DNA of 64,000 nt from Sulfitobacter sp. GTDB taxonomy: Bacteria > Pseudomonadota > Alphaproteobacteria > Rhodobacterales > Rhodobacteraceae. The DNA is taken from assembly GCA_029252045.1 (NCBI GenBank), contig JAQXCD010000002.1:49348-113347 (forward strand), read 5' to 3'. A program made the position numbers and the translations under genes. Under the pieces are notes generated by a model. The model did not search any database. It worked only from the letters and a program-made list of their open reading frames with translations, and was not told where the DNA came from. This document shows, piece after piece, positions 1 through 9,586 of the stretch (its first letter is position 1; the number at the start of each line of letters is the position of its first letter).

Positions 1-716
1 GAGCCCTTGAACGCGCGGGCCATAACTGGATCGGTCAGGATCTTGGACTGGCGATGGGCGGTGCCGCAAATGGTATCATCGTCACGGATAACGCAGCGGC
101 TGCATTGGCTGAGGCTGATGCGGTGATTGATTTTACAGCGCCTGCCGCCACGCTGGCCATCGCAAAGGCCGCAGCAGAGGCGGGCATCGTGCATGTAATC
201 GGCACCACAGGGATGAGTGAAGGTGAAATCGCCCAACTGTCCACGCCGGCACATCGCGCTGTGATCGTGCGCGCAGGCAACATGAGCCTCGGCGTAAACC
301 TGCTGACTTTGCTGACGCGCAAGGTTGCCGCGGCACTCGACGCCGACTTTGACATCGAAATCATCGAATCGCATCACAACCAGAAAGTTGATGCACCGTC
401 CGGCACCGCCCTCATGCTGGGCGAAGCAGCCGCCGAAGGGCGCGGTGTAAAGTTGTCCGATGTCAGTGATTCGGGCCGCGATGGCATCACGGGTGCGCGC
501 AAGCGGGGCGATATCGGTTTCTCCGCCATTCGTGGCGGCGACATCATAGGAGAGCATGACGTAATGTTTGCGGGCGCCGGAGAGCGGATCATTCTGCGCC
601 ACATCGCGTCTGATCGTGCCCTGTTTGCCCGTGGTGCGATCAAGGCGGCACTCTGGGGGCAGGGGCGCAAAGCGGGTGAATATGACATGCTCGACGTGTT
701 GGGTCTGGGCGACTGA
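1..716 (+). CDS. dapB: 4-hydroxy-tetrahydrodipicolinate reductase, 5' end outside window
   Basis: Reduces 4-hydroxy-tetrahydrodipicolinate to tetrahydrodipicolinate with NAD(P)H in the cytoplasmic lysine and meso-diaminopimelate pathway. The reading frame is open from base 3, so the start codon and the first part of the N-terminal Rossmann fold lie before the window. Visible landmarks are the nucleotide-fold segment GTTGMSEGE and the family signature [14 protein letters not shown], which carries the catalytic histidine and lysine. The C-terminus LDVLGLGD ends at a TGA at 714-716. A 91-bp gap separates it from the next gene. The internal ATG at 54 is not the real start, because conserved residues precede it in frame. 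Confidence 0.95.
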   Translation, partial: ALERAGHNWIGQDLGLAMGGAANGIIVTDNAAAALAEADAVIDFTAPAATLAIAKAAAEAGIVHVIGTTGMSEGEIAQLSTPAHRAVIVRAGNMSLGVNLLTLLTRKVAAALDADFDIEIIESHHNQKVDAPSGTALMLGEAAAEGRGVKLSDVSDSGRDGITGARKRGDIGFSAIRGGDIIGEHDVMFAGAGERIILRHIASDRALFARGAIKAALWGQGRKAGEYDMLDVLGLGD

Positions 717-807
717 CACAGGCGCTGGGTATAAAATTCAGCTTACTTTGAAACCAAAGCGCATTTCATTTCGTATCTATTGCAATGGACCTTGAAGGAG
801 AGACCTG

Positions 808-1164
808 ATGCAACGGATGATACCTGTACTGAGTGCCCTAATATTCGGCTTGGCTTCACCAGTTGCGGCGGAGTTCTCGAAAGTAGAAAATGCCGCAGAA
901 TTCAAACGCCTGATAGGCGGTAAAATCCTTACCCGTCCGTTGGTTAAGCTAACAGTGGGCACCGATGGTGCGATTGCTGGCAAAGGGGCTGCGTGGCCGA
1001 TTTCGGGCACCTGGACATGGAAAAACGGTTATTTTTGCCGGAGCCTCGAATGGGGCGGCGATGATCTGGGTTACAACTGTCAGGAGGTGAAAGCCTCGGC
1101 TAGCAAGATCCGTTTTATCTTCGATGAAGGGCGTGGCGACAGCGCTGATTTCTCGCTGCGCTGA
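808..1164 (+). CDS. small secreted protein of unknown function
   Basis: 118 residues. The N-terminus (about residues 1-21, ending in PVAA) is a typical Sec signal peptide, so the mature protein of roughly 97 residues should be periplasmic. Two cysteines, in NGYFCRSLEW and LGYNCQEV, could form a disulfide. Tryptophans and glycines around GTWTWKNGYF suggest a small beta-rich fold. A strong ribosome site (AAGGAGAG at about 795) precedes the ATG. Because it follows dapB, automatic pipelines may give it a DapB-like name, but it has no Rossmann fold and no DapB motif. Its function is unknown to me. Confidence 0.75.
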   Translation: MQRMIPVLSALIFGLASPVAAEFSKVENAAEFKRLIGGKILTRPLVKLTVGTDGAIAGKGAAWPISGTWTWKNGYFCRSLEWGGDDLGYNCQEVKASASKIRFIFDEGRGDSADFSLR

Positions 1165-1182
1165 TGTTGTCAGGCGCTGCGG

Positions 1183-1395
1183 TCAGAAATCGACCGCGAT
1201 GCCCTTCTTTTCCCAATCGCCATAACGCACGGCCTCGGGCCCGTCGCGGCCGCCCAATTCCGGCGGCAATTCTAACTCTTTTGCGTTTGCACGCCGCTCT
1301 GCTGCTTCTGCCAGCGCGCGCTGGGCGGCGGGGGGCAGATCGCGCGGTGCGGCTGCCGGAACGGGAGTATCTTCTGCAGAAGTGTCTTCGGTCAT
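1183..1395 (-). CDS. DUF1674 / SDHAF4-like succinate dehydrogenase assembly factor
   Basis: 70 residues, starting at the ATG at 1395-1393 with GAAAGGAA just upstream. The C-terminal third contains GGRDGPEAVRYGDWEKKG followed by a terminal DF, the hallmark of DUF1674/SDHAF4. In mitochondria SDHAF4 protects the flavinylated succinate dehydrogenase subunit during assembly; the bacterial homologues are presumed to do the same. The N-terminal half is a low-complexity stretch rich in Ala, Pro and Glu. It is divergently arranged with rsmB, and the two starts are about 85 bp apart. The family call is firm; the role in this organism is inference. Confidence 0.85.
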   Translation of the reverse strand: MTEDTSAEDTPVPAAAPRDLPPAAQRALAEAAERRANAKELELPPELGGRDGPEAVRYGDWEKKGIAVDF

Positions 1396-1480
1396 GGGGC
1401 GTTCCTTTCTCAACTCTCTCTTGATATACGGCACGCCTTGCCCCAGACAACCGCCAGACCGCTTAAAGAAAGCCCGTATT

Positions 1481-2752
1481 ATGTCAGACACCGGTGTAGC
1501 CGCCCGTAAATCCGCTGTTTTCCTGCTCGATGAGATATTGGGGGAAGGGAAACTAATGTCGGAACTGCTGGGCGCAGGTGTGCTGGACCGTCTGCCACCA
1601 GATGACCGCGCGCGCGCGCAACGTCTGGCGCAGGACACCCTGCGTGGGCTGGAGCGGGCAGACCGCATTTTACAAAAGCACCTGAACAAATACCCGCCGC
1701 TGACCGTGCGCAACGCGCTACGCATCGGCACGGTAGAGCTGTGCACAGGTGGAGCGGCCCACGGTGTAGTCAACGCGATGGTATCTGTCGTGTCGGGTGA
1801 CCGCCATTTAAGCCACCTCAAGGGGCTGACGAATGCTGTGCTGCGCAAAGTTGCTGCTGAAGGCCCTGACGCATGGACAGCACGCCGCGCGCCGCGTTTG
1901 CCGAAATGGCTGCGTGGACCGCTGGTTGAGGCGTGGGGCGCTGATGCGATGGCCGCGATGGAAACTGTGCATTTTAATGGTGCGCCACTGGATCTGACGG
2001 CCAAAGGCGATCCGGCAGAGTTGGCGACGCGGCTGGGTGGCACATTGCTGCCGACAGGTTCGGTCCGCCTCTATGATGGCGGCCAAGTCTCCGCGATGGA
2101 AGGCTTTGCCGAGGGCGATTGGTGGGTGCAGGATGCCGCGGCTGCATTGCCTGCGAAAATCCTGAACGTCCAAGCAGGCGAAGTTGTGCTGGACCTTTGC
2201 GCCGCACCGGGTGGCAAAACCATGCAGCTGGCCGCCACTGGCGCCGAGGTGCGCGCGGTAGACGACAATCATTCGCGCATGCAGCGGGTGAAAGAAAACC
2301 TTGCCCGTACCGGCCTGACGGCACGGACCTTTATCAAAGACGCCCGCCAGTTTCAGGGCGAATTCGACGCGATCCTGCTGGACGCACCTTGCTCGGCCAC
2401 GGGCACTATACGTCGCCACCCCGATTTGCCGCATGCCAAGGACGGCTCGGACTTTGGTGCGCTGATTGAATTGCAAGAAGAGCTGCTGGACCACGCATGG
2501 TCGCTGCTCAAACCCGGTGGACGGATGGTGTTCTGCACTTGTAGCCTGCTGCCGGACGAGGGCGAAGTGCACATCGACGAAGCGCTGGAGCGGCACGGTG
2601 ATATGTCCGTTGACCGTGATGCAGTCGCCATTACGGGCGTTGACCCGGCGTGGATATCCTCCGAAGGCGGCTTGCGCCTGCGCCCTGATTTCTGGGCCGA
2701 GCAGGGCGGTATGGACGGCTTTTACATCGTCTGCTTGCGCAAAGCGGGCTAG
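1481..2752 (+). CDS. rsmB: 16S rRNA (cytosine(967)-C5)-methyltransferase-like RsmB
   Basis: 423 residues. It uses S-adenosylmethionine to methylate a cytosine in 16S rRNA. The N-terminal part (about residues 1-130) resembles the NusB-like RNA-binding domain of RsmB. The C-terminal catalytic domain shows the SAM-binding motif CAAPGGKT, the motif IV segment DAPCSATGTIRRHPD and the motif VI segment CTCSLLPDEGE, giving the two catalytic cysteines of the NOL1/NOP2/Sun family. I chose the ATG at 1481 because the upstream extension back to 1382 lies in the promoter region of the divergent SDHAF4-like gene and is not conserved-looking. Its stop codon overlaps that of the convergent PhnD-like gene. 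Confidence 0.92.
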   Translation: MSDTGVAARKSAVFLLDEILGEGKLMSELLGAGVLDRLPPDDRARAQRLAQDTLRGLERADRILQKHLNKYPPLTVRNALRIGTVELCTGGAAHGVVNAMVSVVSGDRHLSHLKGLTNAVLRKVAAEGPDAWTARRAPRLPKWLRGPLVEAWGADAMAAMETVHFNGAPLDLTAKGDPAELATRLGGTLLPTGSVRLYDGGQVSAMEGFAEGDWWVQDAAAALPAKILNVQAGEVVLDLCAAPGGKTMQLAATGAEVRAVDDNHSRMQRVKENLARTGLTARTFIKDARQFQGEFDAILLDAPCSATGTIRRHPDLPHAKDGSDFGALIELQEELLDHAWSLLKPGGRMVFCTCSLLPDEGEVHIDEALERHGDMSVDRDAVAITGVDPAWISSEGGLRLRPDFWAEQGGMDGFYIVCLRKAG

Positions 2753-3504
2753 GTCAGTGCCGCTGCGGGCGGGGTCGGAACTGCTGCATAATCGGCATGT
2801 GGTATCCGTACAACGCCGCGCAGGTCCAGCGCCGCGGCATCCTCGGACGGCAGGTTGAACAGGGCTTCGGTGACAGCGTCAAAGACCACATCGGGATTGT
2901 GCTGCGGACCCGTGATATAGGGTAGCGCGGGTGTGGGTTCGGTAAACTCCAATACACGCAGATGCTCTGCCATTGGCTCGTACCGCCGTATCAGCCGCCA
3001 TGTTTGCGCATCGAGTGCCGCAATATCTGCTTTGCCTTCTGCCACCATACGCGCCGAATTCAGATGACCGCCGCTTTGGACCCTGTCGTTGAACCAGAAG
3101 CCTTCAGCGCGGGTATGATGGTAGATTGCTGCAAACCCGGACTGTGAATCGCCTGAATTATAGGCGAGTATTGCGGATTCGTAGTCCGGCAGCGACAGGC
3201 GGGCATCATCGGCCCGTACCACGATGGCCGAATTGTAATAACCGCCTTTGCAGCCCTCAAGCCCGTAGTCGGGTGTGCACACTAGCTGCACGGTGTCGTG
3301 CAGACGTGTCCGGTAAGGCATTCCGCAGGTCTGGCTGAAAACCAGTGTCGGGTCTTGCCAGACGTCCATTTCGGGGGCGTTTTGGGCAAGCGTCGGAGGC
3401 GACGCGATACCACGACGGTCCAGGCTGCTGCGCAAGCAGTCCCAAAGGGATGCATGCGCTGTTTGCAGCTCGGGGCGGGCGTACATCATTAAGGAAGCAA
3501 TCAT
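2749..3504 (-). CDS. PhnD-like phosphate/phosphonate-type substrate-binding protein
   Basis: 251 residues from the ATG at 3504. It resembles the PhnD-like solute-binding family: an opening MIASLMMYARPE, the segment FSQTCGMPYR, then YYNSAIVVRADD and a long helix-strand pattern with a conserved NSGDSQSG. No signal peptide is visible from this start. An upstream ATG at 3519 adds five residues and still gives none, so export is unproven. No ABC permease or ATPase gene lies beside it. The gene ends tail-to-tail with rsmB, sharing four bases (CTAG at 2749-2752). The ligand is unknown. Confidence 0.7.
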   Translation of the reverse strand: MIASLMMYARPELQTAHASLWDCLRSSLDRRGIASPPTLAQNAPEMDVWQDPTLVFSQTCGMPYRTRLHDTVQLVCTPDYGLEGCKGGYYNSAIVVRADDARLSLPDYESAILAYNSGDSQSGFAAIYHHTRAEGFWFNDRVQSGGHLNSARMVAEGKADIAALDAQTWRLIRRYEPMAEHLRVLEFTEPTPALPYITGPQHNPDVVFDAVTEALFNLPSEDAAALDLRGVVRIPHADYAAVPTPPAAALT

Positions 3505-3667
3505 AGCGCATCTGTGCATGGCGCCAGAGATATCGGCAAGGTGCAATCTGAACACCGGCGACTTCGCGATCCTCGCTTTGCGCAGAATGAAGATCAAAAA
3601 GCGGTGACTCCGTCCCTTCCGCGCGCTACAGTGCAAAAAACGCCTCTAGAGCGTATAAGCAGAGCAC

Positions 3668-5434
3668 ATGATCCAGTTTTCACAATTGAGCGCGTATCGC
3701 ACGCGTTTTCTCAACCAGATGCATGCGCGGGCAGCCACCCGTGCGCGGGGTCAGGTGCGTGGGTTTGTCTCTTCGCCAGAGCCGCGCACGATCGGCTCTT
3801 TTGCGCGCGGTCGCCAACTGGCTGCGGGAAATTTCCTGTTTGCGGGCAGTCTGATTACCGCCCCTGATAAAACGCCGTGGGAATTGGAAGTCCCCGACAA
3901 AAGCTTTGCAGAAGCGTTGCACGGGTTTGCCTGGCTGGATGATCTTGCGGCCGTAGGTGATAGCGCATCGCGGCGCGCGGCACAAAAGTGGCTGTGGCAG
4001 TGGATTGATCTGCACGGACGCGGGCGTGGCCCCGGTTGGACGCCTGATTTGACGGGCCGCCGCTTGATCCGCTGGATCAACCATGCGCTGTTTGTTTTGT
4101 CTGGCACGGGTGAAAATGAACCCGATAGTGAAGGTTTCTACCGTTCGCTCACCCAACAGACCCGTTTCCTGTCCAAACGCTGGCACGCCGCCGCACCCGG
4201 TCTGGCGCGTTTCGAGGCGTTGACGGGGTTGATCTATGCTGGGCTGTCGCTGGAAGGGCTTGAGGCCTTGGCCGATCCTGCGATCAAGGCGCTGGCCCGC
4301 GAATGCGAAGCACAGATCGATGCGCAGGGTGGCCTGCCAACCCGCAATCCGGAGGAACTGCTGGATGTATTCACGCTGCTGACATGGGCCGCTGCGGCGC
4401 TGTCGGACGCAGGGCGTGGCACGCCGCAGGCCCATCTGGCTGCAATTAACCGGATTGCGCCGACCCTGCGCACCCTGCGCCATGCAGATGGCGGGCTGGC
4501 ACGGTTTCACGGCGGCGGGCGCGGTGCGGAAGGCTGGCTGGATCACGCGCTTGCCGCGTCGGGCGTGCGCACCATGCAGCCCGAAGGCCTGTCTATGGGA
4601 TATGCCCGTCTGTCAGCGGGCCGGACAAGTGTCATCATTGACGCCAGCCCGCCGCCGGGTGGTGCCGCTTCGGGCAATGCCCATGCGTCAACGCTGGCGT
4701 TTGAGCTGACGTCGGGACGGCGCCCGTTGATTGTCAGCTGTGGCTCTGGCGCATCCTTCGGGTTGGACTGGCGCCGTGCCGGACGTGCGACACCCTCCCA
4801 CTCCGCGCTGATCCTCGGTGGCTATTCCAGCGCACGGCTGGACACCGCAGACCGGCGAACCGGCATGGAGGCCCTGATTGACGGGCCGACACATGTGCCC
4901 GTCGAGATCACCCAAGTCAGTGACTGGATAAAGTTTCAGGGCGGCCATGACGGCTATGCGCTGACTCATGGCCTAACCCATGCCCGCACAATCGAATTGA
5001 CCCACGATGGCCGCGCCGTTGCGGGCGAAGATATGTTGCTTGCGCTGGAAGATATTGAAAAATGCCGCTTTGACCGGGCCCTGGACCGAACAACTCTAAG
5101 GGGCATCGGGTATGAAGTCCGTTTCCACCTTCATCCGGAGGTGGATGCCACACTTGATCTGGGTGGGGCAGCAGTGTCGATGGCACTAAAGTCTGGCGAG
5201 ATATGGGTTTTCCGCCATGATGGCACCTGTGAGCTGGCGTTGGAGCCGGGCGCTTATCTGGAAGCCACACGTCTGAAACCAAGGGCTGCACAGCAGATTG
5301 TTCTGACGGGTCGTGCAATTAATCCCGCAACACGGGTCCGCTGGTCCTTGTCCAAAGCGCAGGAAACTGCGATTGGCGTGCGTGATTTGGAACGGGATGA
5401 CCCGTACCTAGACCCCGAGTCTGACCAAGACTGA
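3668..5434 (+). CDS. heparinase II/III family protein
   Basis: 588 residues. The N-terminal two thirds is alpha-helical with many Trp and Arg residues (for example [16 protein letters not shown]), matching an alpha/alpha toroid. The C-terminal third, from about [12 protein letters not shown] onward, is beta-rich, as in the heparinase II/III-like beta-sandwich domain. No signal peptide is evident. Proteins of this type commonly sit beside purH in Rhodobacteraceae; the natural polysaccharide substrate is not established and a role in cell-surface glycan turnover is only a guess. It lies 17 bp upstream of purH and may be co-transcribed with it. Confidence 0.8.
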   Translation: MIQFSQLSAYRTRFLNQMHARAATRARGQVRGFVSSPEPRTIGSFARGRQLAAGNFLFAGSLITAPDKTPWELEVPDKSFAEALHGFAWLDDLAAVGDSASRRAAQKWLWQWIDLHGRGRGPGWTPDLTGRRLIRWINHALFVLSGTGENEPDSEGFYRSLTQQTRFLSKRWHAAAPGLARFEALTGLIYAGLSLEGLEALADPAIKALARECEAQIDAQGGLPTRNPEELLDVFTLLTWAAAALSDAGRGTPQAHLAAINRIAPTLRTLRHADGGLARFHGGGRGAEGWLDHALAASGVRTMQPEGLSMGYARLSAGRTSVIIDASPPPGGAASGNAHASTLAFELTSGRRPLIVSCGSGASFGLDWRRAGRATPSHSALILGGYSSARLDTADRRTGMEALIDGPTHVPVEITQVSDWIKFQGGHDGYALTHGLTHARTIELTHDGRAVAGEDMLLALEDIEKCRFDRALDRTTLRGIGYEVRFHLHPEVDATLDLGGAAVSMALKSGEIWVFRHDGTCELALEPGAYLEATRLKPRAAQQIVLTGRAINPATRVRWSLSKAQETAIGVRDLERDDPYLDPESDQD

Positions 5435-5451
5435 CCACAAGGAGCCCTGCC

Positions 5452-7038
5452 ATGGCTGATCTATACCCCGTAAAACGCGCCCTTCTTTCTGTTTCCGACA
5501 AGACCGGATTGGTCGAGTTTGGCCGCGCTCTGGCTGCCGCAGGGGTTGAGCTCCTTTCTACGGGTGGTACGGCCAAGACCCTGCGCCAAGCGGGGCTGGA
5601 CGTGAAGGATGTGGCCGAGGTTACAGGTTTCCCTGAGATGATGGATGGCCGGGTCAAGACGTTGCACCCCGTTGTGCATGGCGGCCTGTTGGCGCTACGC
5701 GATGATGCGGGCCATGTGGCGTCCATGGAAGAACATGGTATTGGCGGGATCGACCTTGTGGTGGTGAACCTCTACCCGTTTGAAGAAACTGTCGCCAAGG
5801 GCGCTGAATACGCTGAGGTGATCGAAAATATTGACATCGGCGGCCCCGCCATGATCCGCTCTGCCGCGAAAAACCACGGCTTTGTGAGTGTGATCGTCGA
5901 TGTGGAAGACTACGCGCCTTATATTGCCGAGCTTGAGGTCAATAATGGCCAGACGACATACGCGCTGCGTCAGCTTCTTGCCCAGACGGCTTATGCCCGC
6001 ACCGCTGCTTATGACACCGCCGTGAGCACATGGATGGCTGCACAAGTTGGCGGCACGCCGCGCCGCCGCACCTTTGGTGGCACGTTGACGCAAACCCTGC
6101 GCTATGGCGAGAACCCGCACCAGTCTGCCGCGTTCTACAGCGACGGGTCCAGCCGCGCAGGTGTGGCGACAGCGAAACAGCATCAGGGCAAAGAGCTGTC
6201 CTATAACAACATCAACGACACAGATGCCGCGTTTGAGCTGGTGTCGGAGTTTGACCCGGCCAATGGCCCCGCCGTGGCGATCATCAAACATGCCAACCCC
6301 TGCGGTGTGGCAACGGGGGCCACGATGGCCGAGGCCTATTCCCGTGCGTTTGACTGTGACCGCACATCGGCTTTCGGTGGCATCATTGCCCTGAACCAGA
6401 CGCTGGACGCCGCCACTGCCGAGGCCATTACGGGCATCTTTACCGAGGTGGTGATTGCACCTGATGCGGATGCGGATGCGATCAAGATTTTTGCGGCGAA
6501 GAAAAACCTGCGTCTGCTGACAACCGGTGGCCTTGCCGACCCGACTGCGGCCCGTTTGGCGCCGCGTCAGGTGTCGGGCGGCTGGTTGGTACAGGACCGC
6601 GATGTGGGCCGGATCAGCATGGATGACCTCAAGGTTGTGACCAAGCGCCAGCCGACCGAGCAGGAACTGAAAGACATGCTATTTGCATGGACGGTGGCCA
6701 AACACGTCAAATCCAACGCAATTATCTACGTCAAAGATGGCGCGACAGTAGGTGTAGGTGCGGGCCAGATGAGCCGCGTTGACAGCACACGCATCGCAGC
6801 CCGCAAGGCGCAAGACATGGCCGAAGTGATGGGCTTGCCTGCCCCGCTGACACAGGGATCTGTTGTTGCGTCTGATGCTTTCTTCCCGTTTGCTGATGGT
6901 CTGGTCACAGCGGCAGAGGCAGGTGCAACAGCACTGATCCAGCCCGGTGGCTCCATGCGTGACGAAGAAGTGATTGCGGCTGCTGATGACGCAGGGCTGG
7001 CAATGGTCCTTACGGGCATGCGCCACTTCCGGCACTGA
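5452..7038 (+). CDS. purH: bifunctional AICAR transformylase / IMP cyclohydrolase
   Basis: 528 residues, the normal length. It catalyses the last two steps of IMP synthesis. The N-terminal MGS-like domain (about 1-150) contains the IMP cyclohydrolase motifs STGGTAKTL and DGRVKTLHP. The C-terminal AICAR transformylase domain contains RYGENPHQ and the catalytic KHANPCGVA, and ends with the usual TGMRHFRH. The ribosome site AAGGAG sits eight bases before the ATG. lspA starts 17 bp downstream, so purH and lspA probably share a transcript. Confidence 0.98.
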   Translation: MADLYPVKRALLSVSDKTGLVEFGRALAAAGVELLSTGGTAKTLRQAGLDVKDVAEVTGFPEMMDGRVKTLHPVVHGGLLALRDDAGHVASMEEHGIGGIDLVVVNLYPFEETVAKGAEYAEVIENIDIGGPAMIRSAAKNHGFVSVIVDVEDYAPYIAELEVNNGQTTYALRQLLAQTAYARTAAYDTAVSTWMAAQVGGTPRRRTFGGTLTQTLRYGENPHQSAAFYSDGSSRAGVATAKQHQGKELSYNNINDTDAAFELVSEFDPANGPAVAIIKHANPCGVATGATMAEAYSRAFDCDRTSAFGGIIALNQTLDAATAEAITGIFTEVVIAPDADADAIKIFAAKKNLRLLTTGGLADPTAARLAPRQVSGGWLVQDRDVGRISMDDLKVVTKRQPTEQELKDMLFAWTVAKHVKSNAIIYVKDGATVGVGAGQMSRVDSTRIAARKAQDMAEVMGLPAPLTQGSVVASDAFFPFADGLVTAAEAGATALIQPGGSMRDEEVIAAADDAGLAMVLTGMRHFRH

Positions 7039-7055
7039 GAGGGAAACTGACTGAA

Positions 7056-7580
7056 ATGCGGATGATGTTCTGGGCGGGCTTTGCGGCTTTCTCTATCGAT
7101 CAGATAAGCAAATATGTGGTGATCCACATGATGGAGCTTTCCCGCATACGCAGTATCGACGTGCTGCCGCCGGTGATCAACTTCCGTTATGGTGAAAATC
7201 GCGGGATAAATTTCGGGCTTTTTGGCGGAGGGTCAGACGCAAGCCGTGCTATTTTGATCGCCCTTGCACTGGTGATTTGTATCGCTGTGGTGATGTGGGC
7301 GCGCAAAAATGCGCATACCCGCATCGCACAGATGAGCGCGGGACTGCTGGTAGGTGGCGCGCTGGCCAATGTGATTGATCGGTTGATCTATGGCTATGTG
7401 CTTGATTTTATTAATATGTCTTGCTGCCGTATTAACAATCCCTTTGTGTTCAACCTTGCTGACGTGTTTATCTTTGCGGGGGCGTTGGGGCTTATTTTCT
7501 TCACCGATTCCGACGGCACTGGCGCAAAAGGGGGCGGCAAGAAGAAGCCGCGCAAAGCGACGGGTAAAAAAGCTGGGTGA
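7056..7580 (+). CDS. lspA: lipoprotein signal peptidase (signal peptidase II)
   Basis: 174 residues. This inner-membrane aspartyl protease cleaves prolipoprotein signal peptides ahead of the lipidated cysteine. Four hydrophobic segments are visible. Catalytic aspartates lie in [12 protein letters not shown] and FNLADVFIF, and the conserved [10 protein letters not shown] also matches. A Lys-rich C-terminal tail (about 20 residues, [13 protein letters not shown]) is probably cytoplasmic. The following gene encodes a lipoprotein, so the pairing is functionally coherent. Confidence 0.97.
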   Translation: MRMMFWAGFAAFSIDQISKYVVIHMMELSRIRSIDVLPPVINFRYGENRGINFGLFGGGSDASRAILIALALVICIAVVMWARKNAHTRIAQMSAGLLVGGALANVIDRLIYGYVLDFINMSCCRINNPFVFNLADVFIFAGALGLIFFTDSDGTGAKGGGKKKPRKATGKKAG

Positions 7581-7633
7581 CATTGCAGCCCAGCCTGCGA
7601 TATTGAGAGGCAATGTCGGTCTGGAGGCCTTTG

Positions 7634-8137
7634 ATGCGTAAACTTGCTTTGTTGATTGTACTGCCCGTGCTGGTCGCGGGATGTGCCAACGTGGGCCTGC
7701 GTGATTTGCGGAGTAATTCCAAAGGTCCGGACGAGTTTGGCATTCAGCCTGTAAACTCGCTACAAGAACCGACAAGTTTCACAGAACTGCCAACACCCAC
7801 TCCGGGCGGCGCCAACCGTGCGGACCGCTCTGCGCTGGCTGAGGGGGCGCAAGCCTTTGGTGGCAACCTTGGTGATCCGAACGCGGGCGTCCCCGCAAGT
7901 GACGGCGCGCTGGTACAGCACGCCAGCCGGTTGGGTGTGACGCCGAATATACGCGAAGACCTTGCCCAAACCGATGCTGATTTTCGCCGTCGCAAGCAGC
8001 GCTTTACCCAGTTCCGGATTGTGAAGGTTGATCGCTACAATCAAGCCTACCGCAAGCAGGCGCTGGACGCCTACGCCGAGCAGAGCCGCTGGCAGCGCGC
8101 TGGTGCGCGCACACCGTCTGCCCCTCCTGCAGACTGA
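7634..8137 (+). CDS. DUF3035 lipoprotein, BamF-like
   Basis: 167 residues from the ATG at 7634, which has CTGGAGG upstream. A signal peptide ends in a lipobox LVAGC with the lipidated cysteine at residue 17. Just after it lies GPDEFGI, resembling the conserved PDEF motif of DUF3035 proteins, called BamF in Caulobacter, where the protein belongs to the outer-membrane beta-barrel assembly complex. The rest is Pro/Gly/Ala-rich and probably extended, with a basic, glutamine-rich helix near the C-terminus. It follows lspA by about 50 bp. An ATG at 7613 would spoil the signal peptide and is unlikely. Confidence 0.8.
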   Translation: MRKLALLIVLPVLVAGCANVGLRDLRSNSKGPDEFGIQPVNSLQEPTSFTELPTPTPGGANRADRSALAEGAQAFGGNLGDPNAGVPASDGALVQHASRLGVTPNIREDLAQTDADFRRRKQRFTQFRIVKVDRYNQAYRKQALDAYAEQSRWQRAGARTPSAPPAD

Positions 8138-8166
8138 TACAGCATTACAAATTTGTGAAAATACGT

Positions 8167-8187
8167 CGCGCAGCTTGAAGCTGCGCG
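8167..8187. repeat. inverted repeat upstream of the M16 pair
   Basis: A 10-bp inverted repeat with a one-base loop (CGCGCAGCTT, G, AAGCTGCGCG) in the 108-bp gap between the bamF-like gene and the first M16 gene. There is no T-run after it. It could be a weak terminator or an operator. Confidence 0.4.
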
Positions 8188-8245
8188 CGCGCAGCGTACC
8201 TATTGTATATCCGCCTTCTTTGGCTGACCGAAAAGGACCCTACCG

Positions 8246-9586
8246 ATGATGCGATACGCCCGAACTGCGCTATTGTCCGCGCTATTGATCCCCACCGCAG
8301 CCTTTGCCCAAACCAGCGGAAAAGTGACAGACTTTATGCTAGAGAACGGCATGCAGGTCGTCGTCGTGGAAGATCACCGCGCCCCTGTTGTGCAGCATAT
8401 GCTGTGGTACCGCGCCGGATCAGCGGACGAGCCCAAAGGCTCCTCCGGTGTGGCGCACTTTCTGGAACACTTGCTGTTCAAGGCAACAGAAAAAATGGAG
8501 TCGGGCGAGTTCTCTGCGGTAGTGGCGGCCAATGGCGGGCGCGACAATGCTTTCACCAGCTATGATTATACTGCCTATTTCCAGCGGGTTGCGGCCAACA
8601 GGCTGGAACTGATGATGACCATGGAGGCGGACCGGATGAAGAACATCCAGCTTACGCCCGAAAACATTGCGACCGAGCGGAATGTGATCATCGAAGAACG
8701 CAACCAGCGCACCGAGAATAATCCCCAAGCGCTCTTCTCCGAGCAGCTGAGCGCGGCGCAATACCTCAACCACCGTTACGGTACGCCGATCATCGGCTGG
8801 ATGCACGAGATGGAGGAGCTGGACCGCGAAGATGCACTATCGTTTTACGAGCTGTACTATTCGCCCAACAACACCGTTCTGGTCGTGTCGGGTGACGTGA
8901 CTCCTGAAGGTGTGCGCGAACTGGCCGAAAAACACTATGGCCCGATCCCCGCCAACCCGGCGCTGCCCGAGCGCCTGCGCACGGAAGAGCCGCGCCAGAA
9001 CGCGGAGCGGCGGGTGATCTTCCGCGATGCGCGCGTGGCCCAGCCCTATATCTCGCGTAGCTATCTGGTGCCCGAACGGGACAGCGGTGCACAGGAAACA
9101 GCTGCCGCTTTGACGATCCTGAGTGAAATTCTGGGCGGTGGCACAACATCTTTCCTGACAGAAAAGCTGCAATTTGATACGCAGGTCGCAACCTATGCGG
9201 CGGCGGGCTATTCCGGCGTATCGCTGGATGACACAACATTCCGGTTGATTATGGTGCCTTCCGAGGGCGTGTCGCTGGAGGAAGGCGAGGCGGCGCTGGA
9301 TCAGGCCTTGGCCGATTTCATGACCGCAGGTGTTGACGCGGAGCAGCTGGAACGGATCAAGCTGCAAATTCGCGCCTCCGAGATTTACGCACAAGATAAC
9401 GTGGACGGCATTGCTAACCGGTACGGTAGCGCTTTGACTTCTGGTCTTACGGTGCAGGACGTGCGGGCATGGCCTGTCATTCTGGATGCCGTGACTGCCG
9501 ATGATATTATGCAAGCAGCAACTCTGCTGCGCCGCGAGGCATCCGTGACAGGCTGGCTACAGCGCCCCGAAGGAGAAACCCAATGA
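8246..9586 (+). CDS. M16 family zinc peptidase, catalytic subunit
   Basis: 446 residues. The N-terminus is a Sec signal peptide ending in AAFAQT, so it should act in the periplasm. The inverted zinc motif HxxEH is present as HFLEHLLF, and the downstream glutamate ligand fits ERNVIIEERNQR. It therefore carries the catalytic machinery of the M16B family. It overlaps the next gene by four bases (ATGA), so the two are translated together. In other two-protein M16B peptidases one subunit binds zinc and the other supplies substrate-binding residues, which is the arrangement here. The natural substrate is unknown. Confidence 0.92.
   Translation: MMRYARTALLSALLIPTAAFAQTSGKVTDFMLENGMQVVVVEDHRAPVVQHMLWYRAGSADEPKGSSGVAHFLEHLLFKATEKMESGEFSAVVAANGGRDNAFTSYDYTAYFQRVAANRLELMMTMEADRMKNIQLTPENIATERNVIIEERNQRTENNPQALFSEQLSAAQYLNHRYGTPIIGWMHEMEELDREDALSFYELYYSPNNTVLVVSGDVTPEGVRELAEKHYGPIPANPALPERLRTEEPRQNAERRVIFRDARVAQPYISRSYLVPERDSGAQETAAALTILSEILGGGTTSFLTEKLQFDTQVATYAAAGYSGVSLDDTTFRLIMVPSEGVSLEEGEAALDQALADFMTAGVDAEQLERIKLQIRASEIYAQDNVDGIANRYGSALTSGLTVQDVRAWPVILDAVTADDIMQAATLLRREASVTGWLQRPEGETQ

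Noticed and set aside
1382..1480. N-terminal extension of rsmB
   Set aside because: It lies over the promoter and start region of the divergent SDHAF4-like gene; the ATG at 1481 fits the family better.
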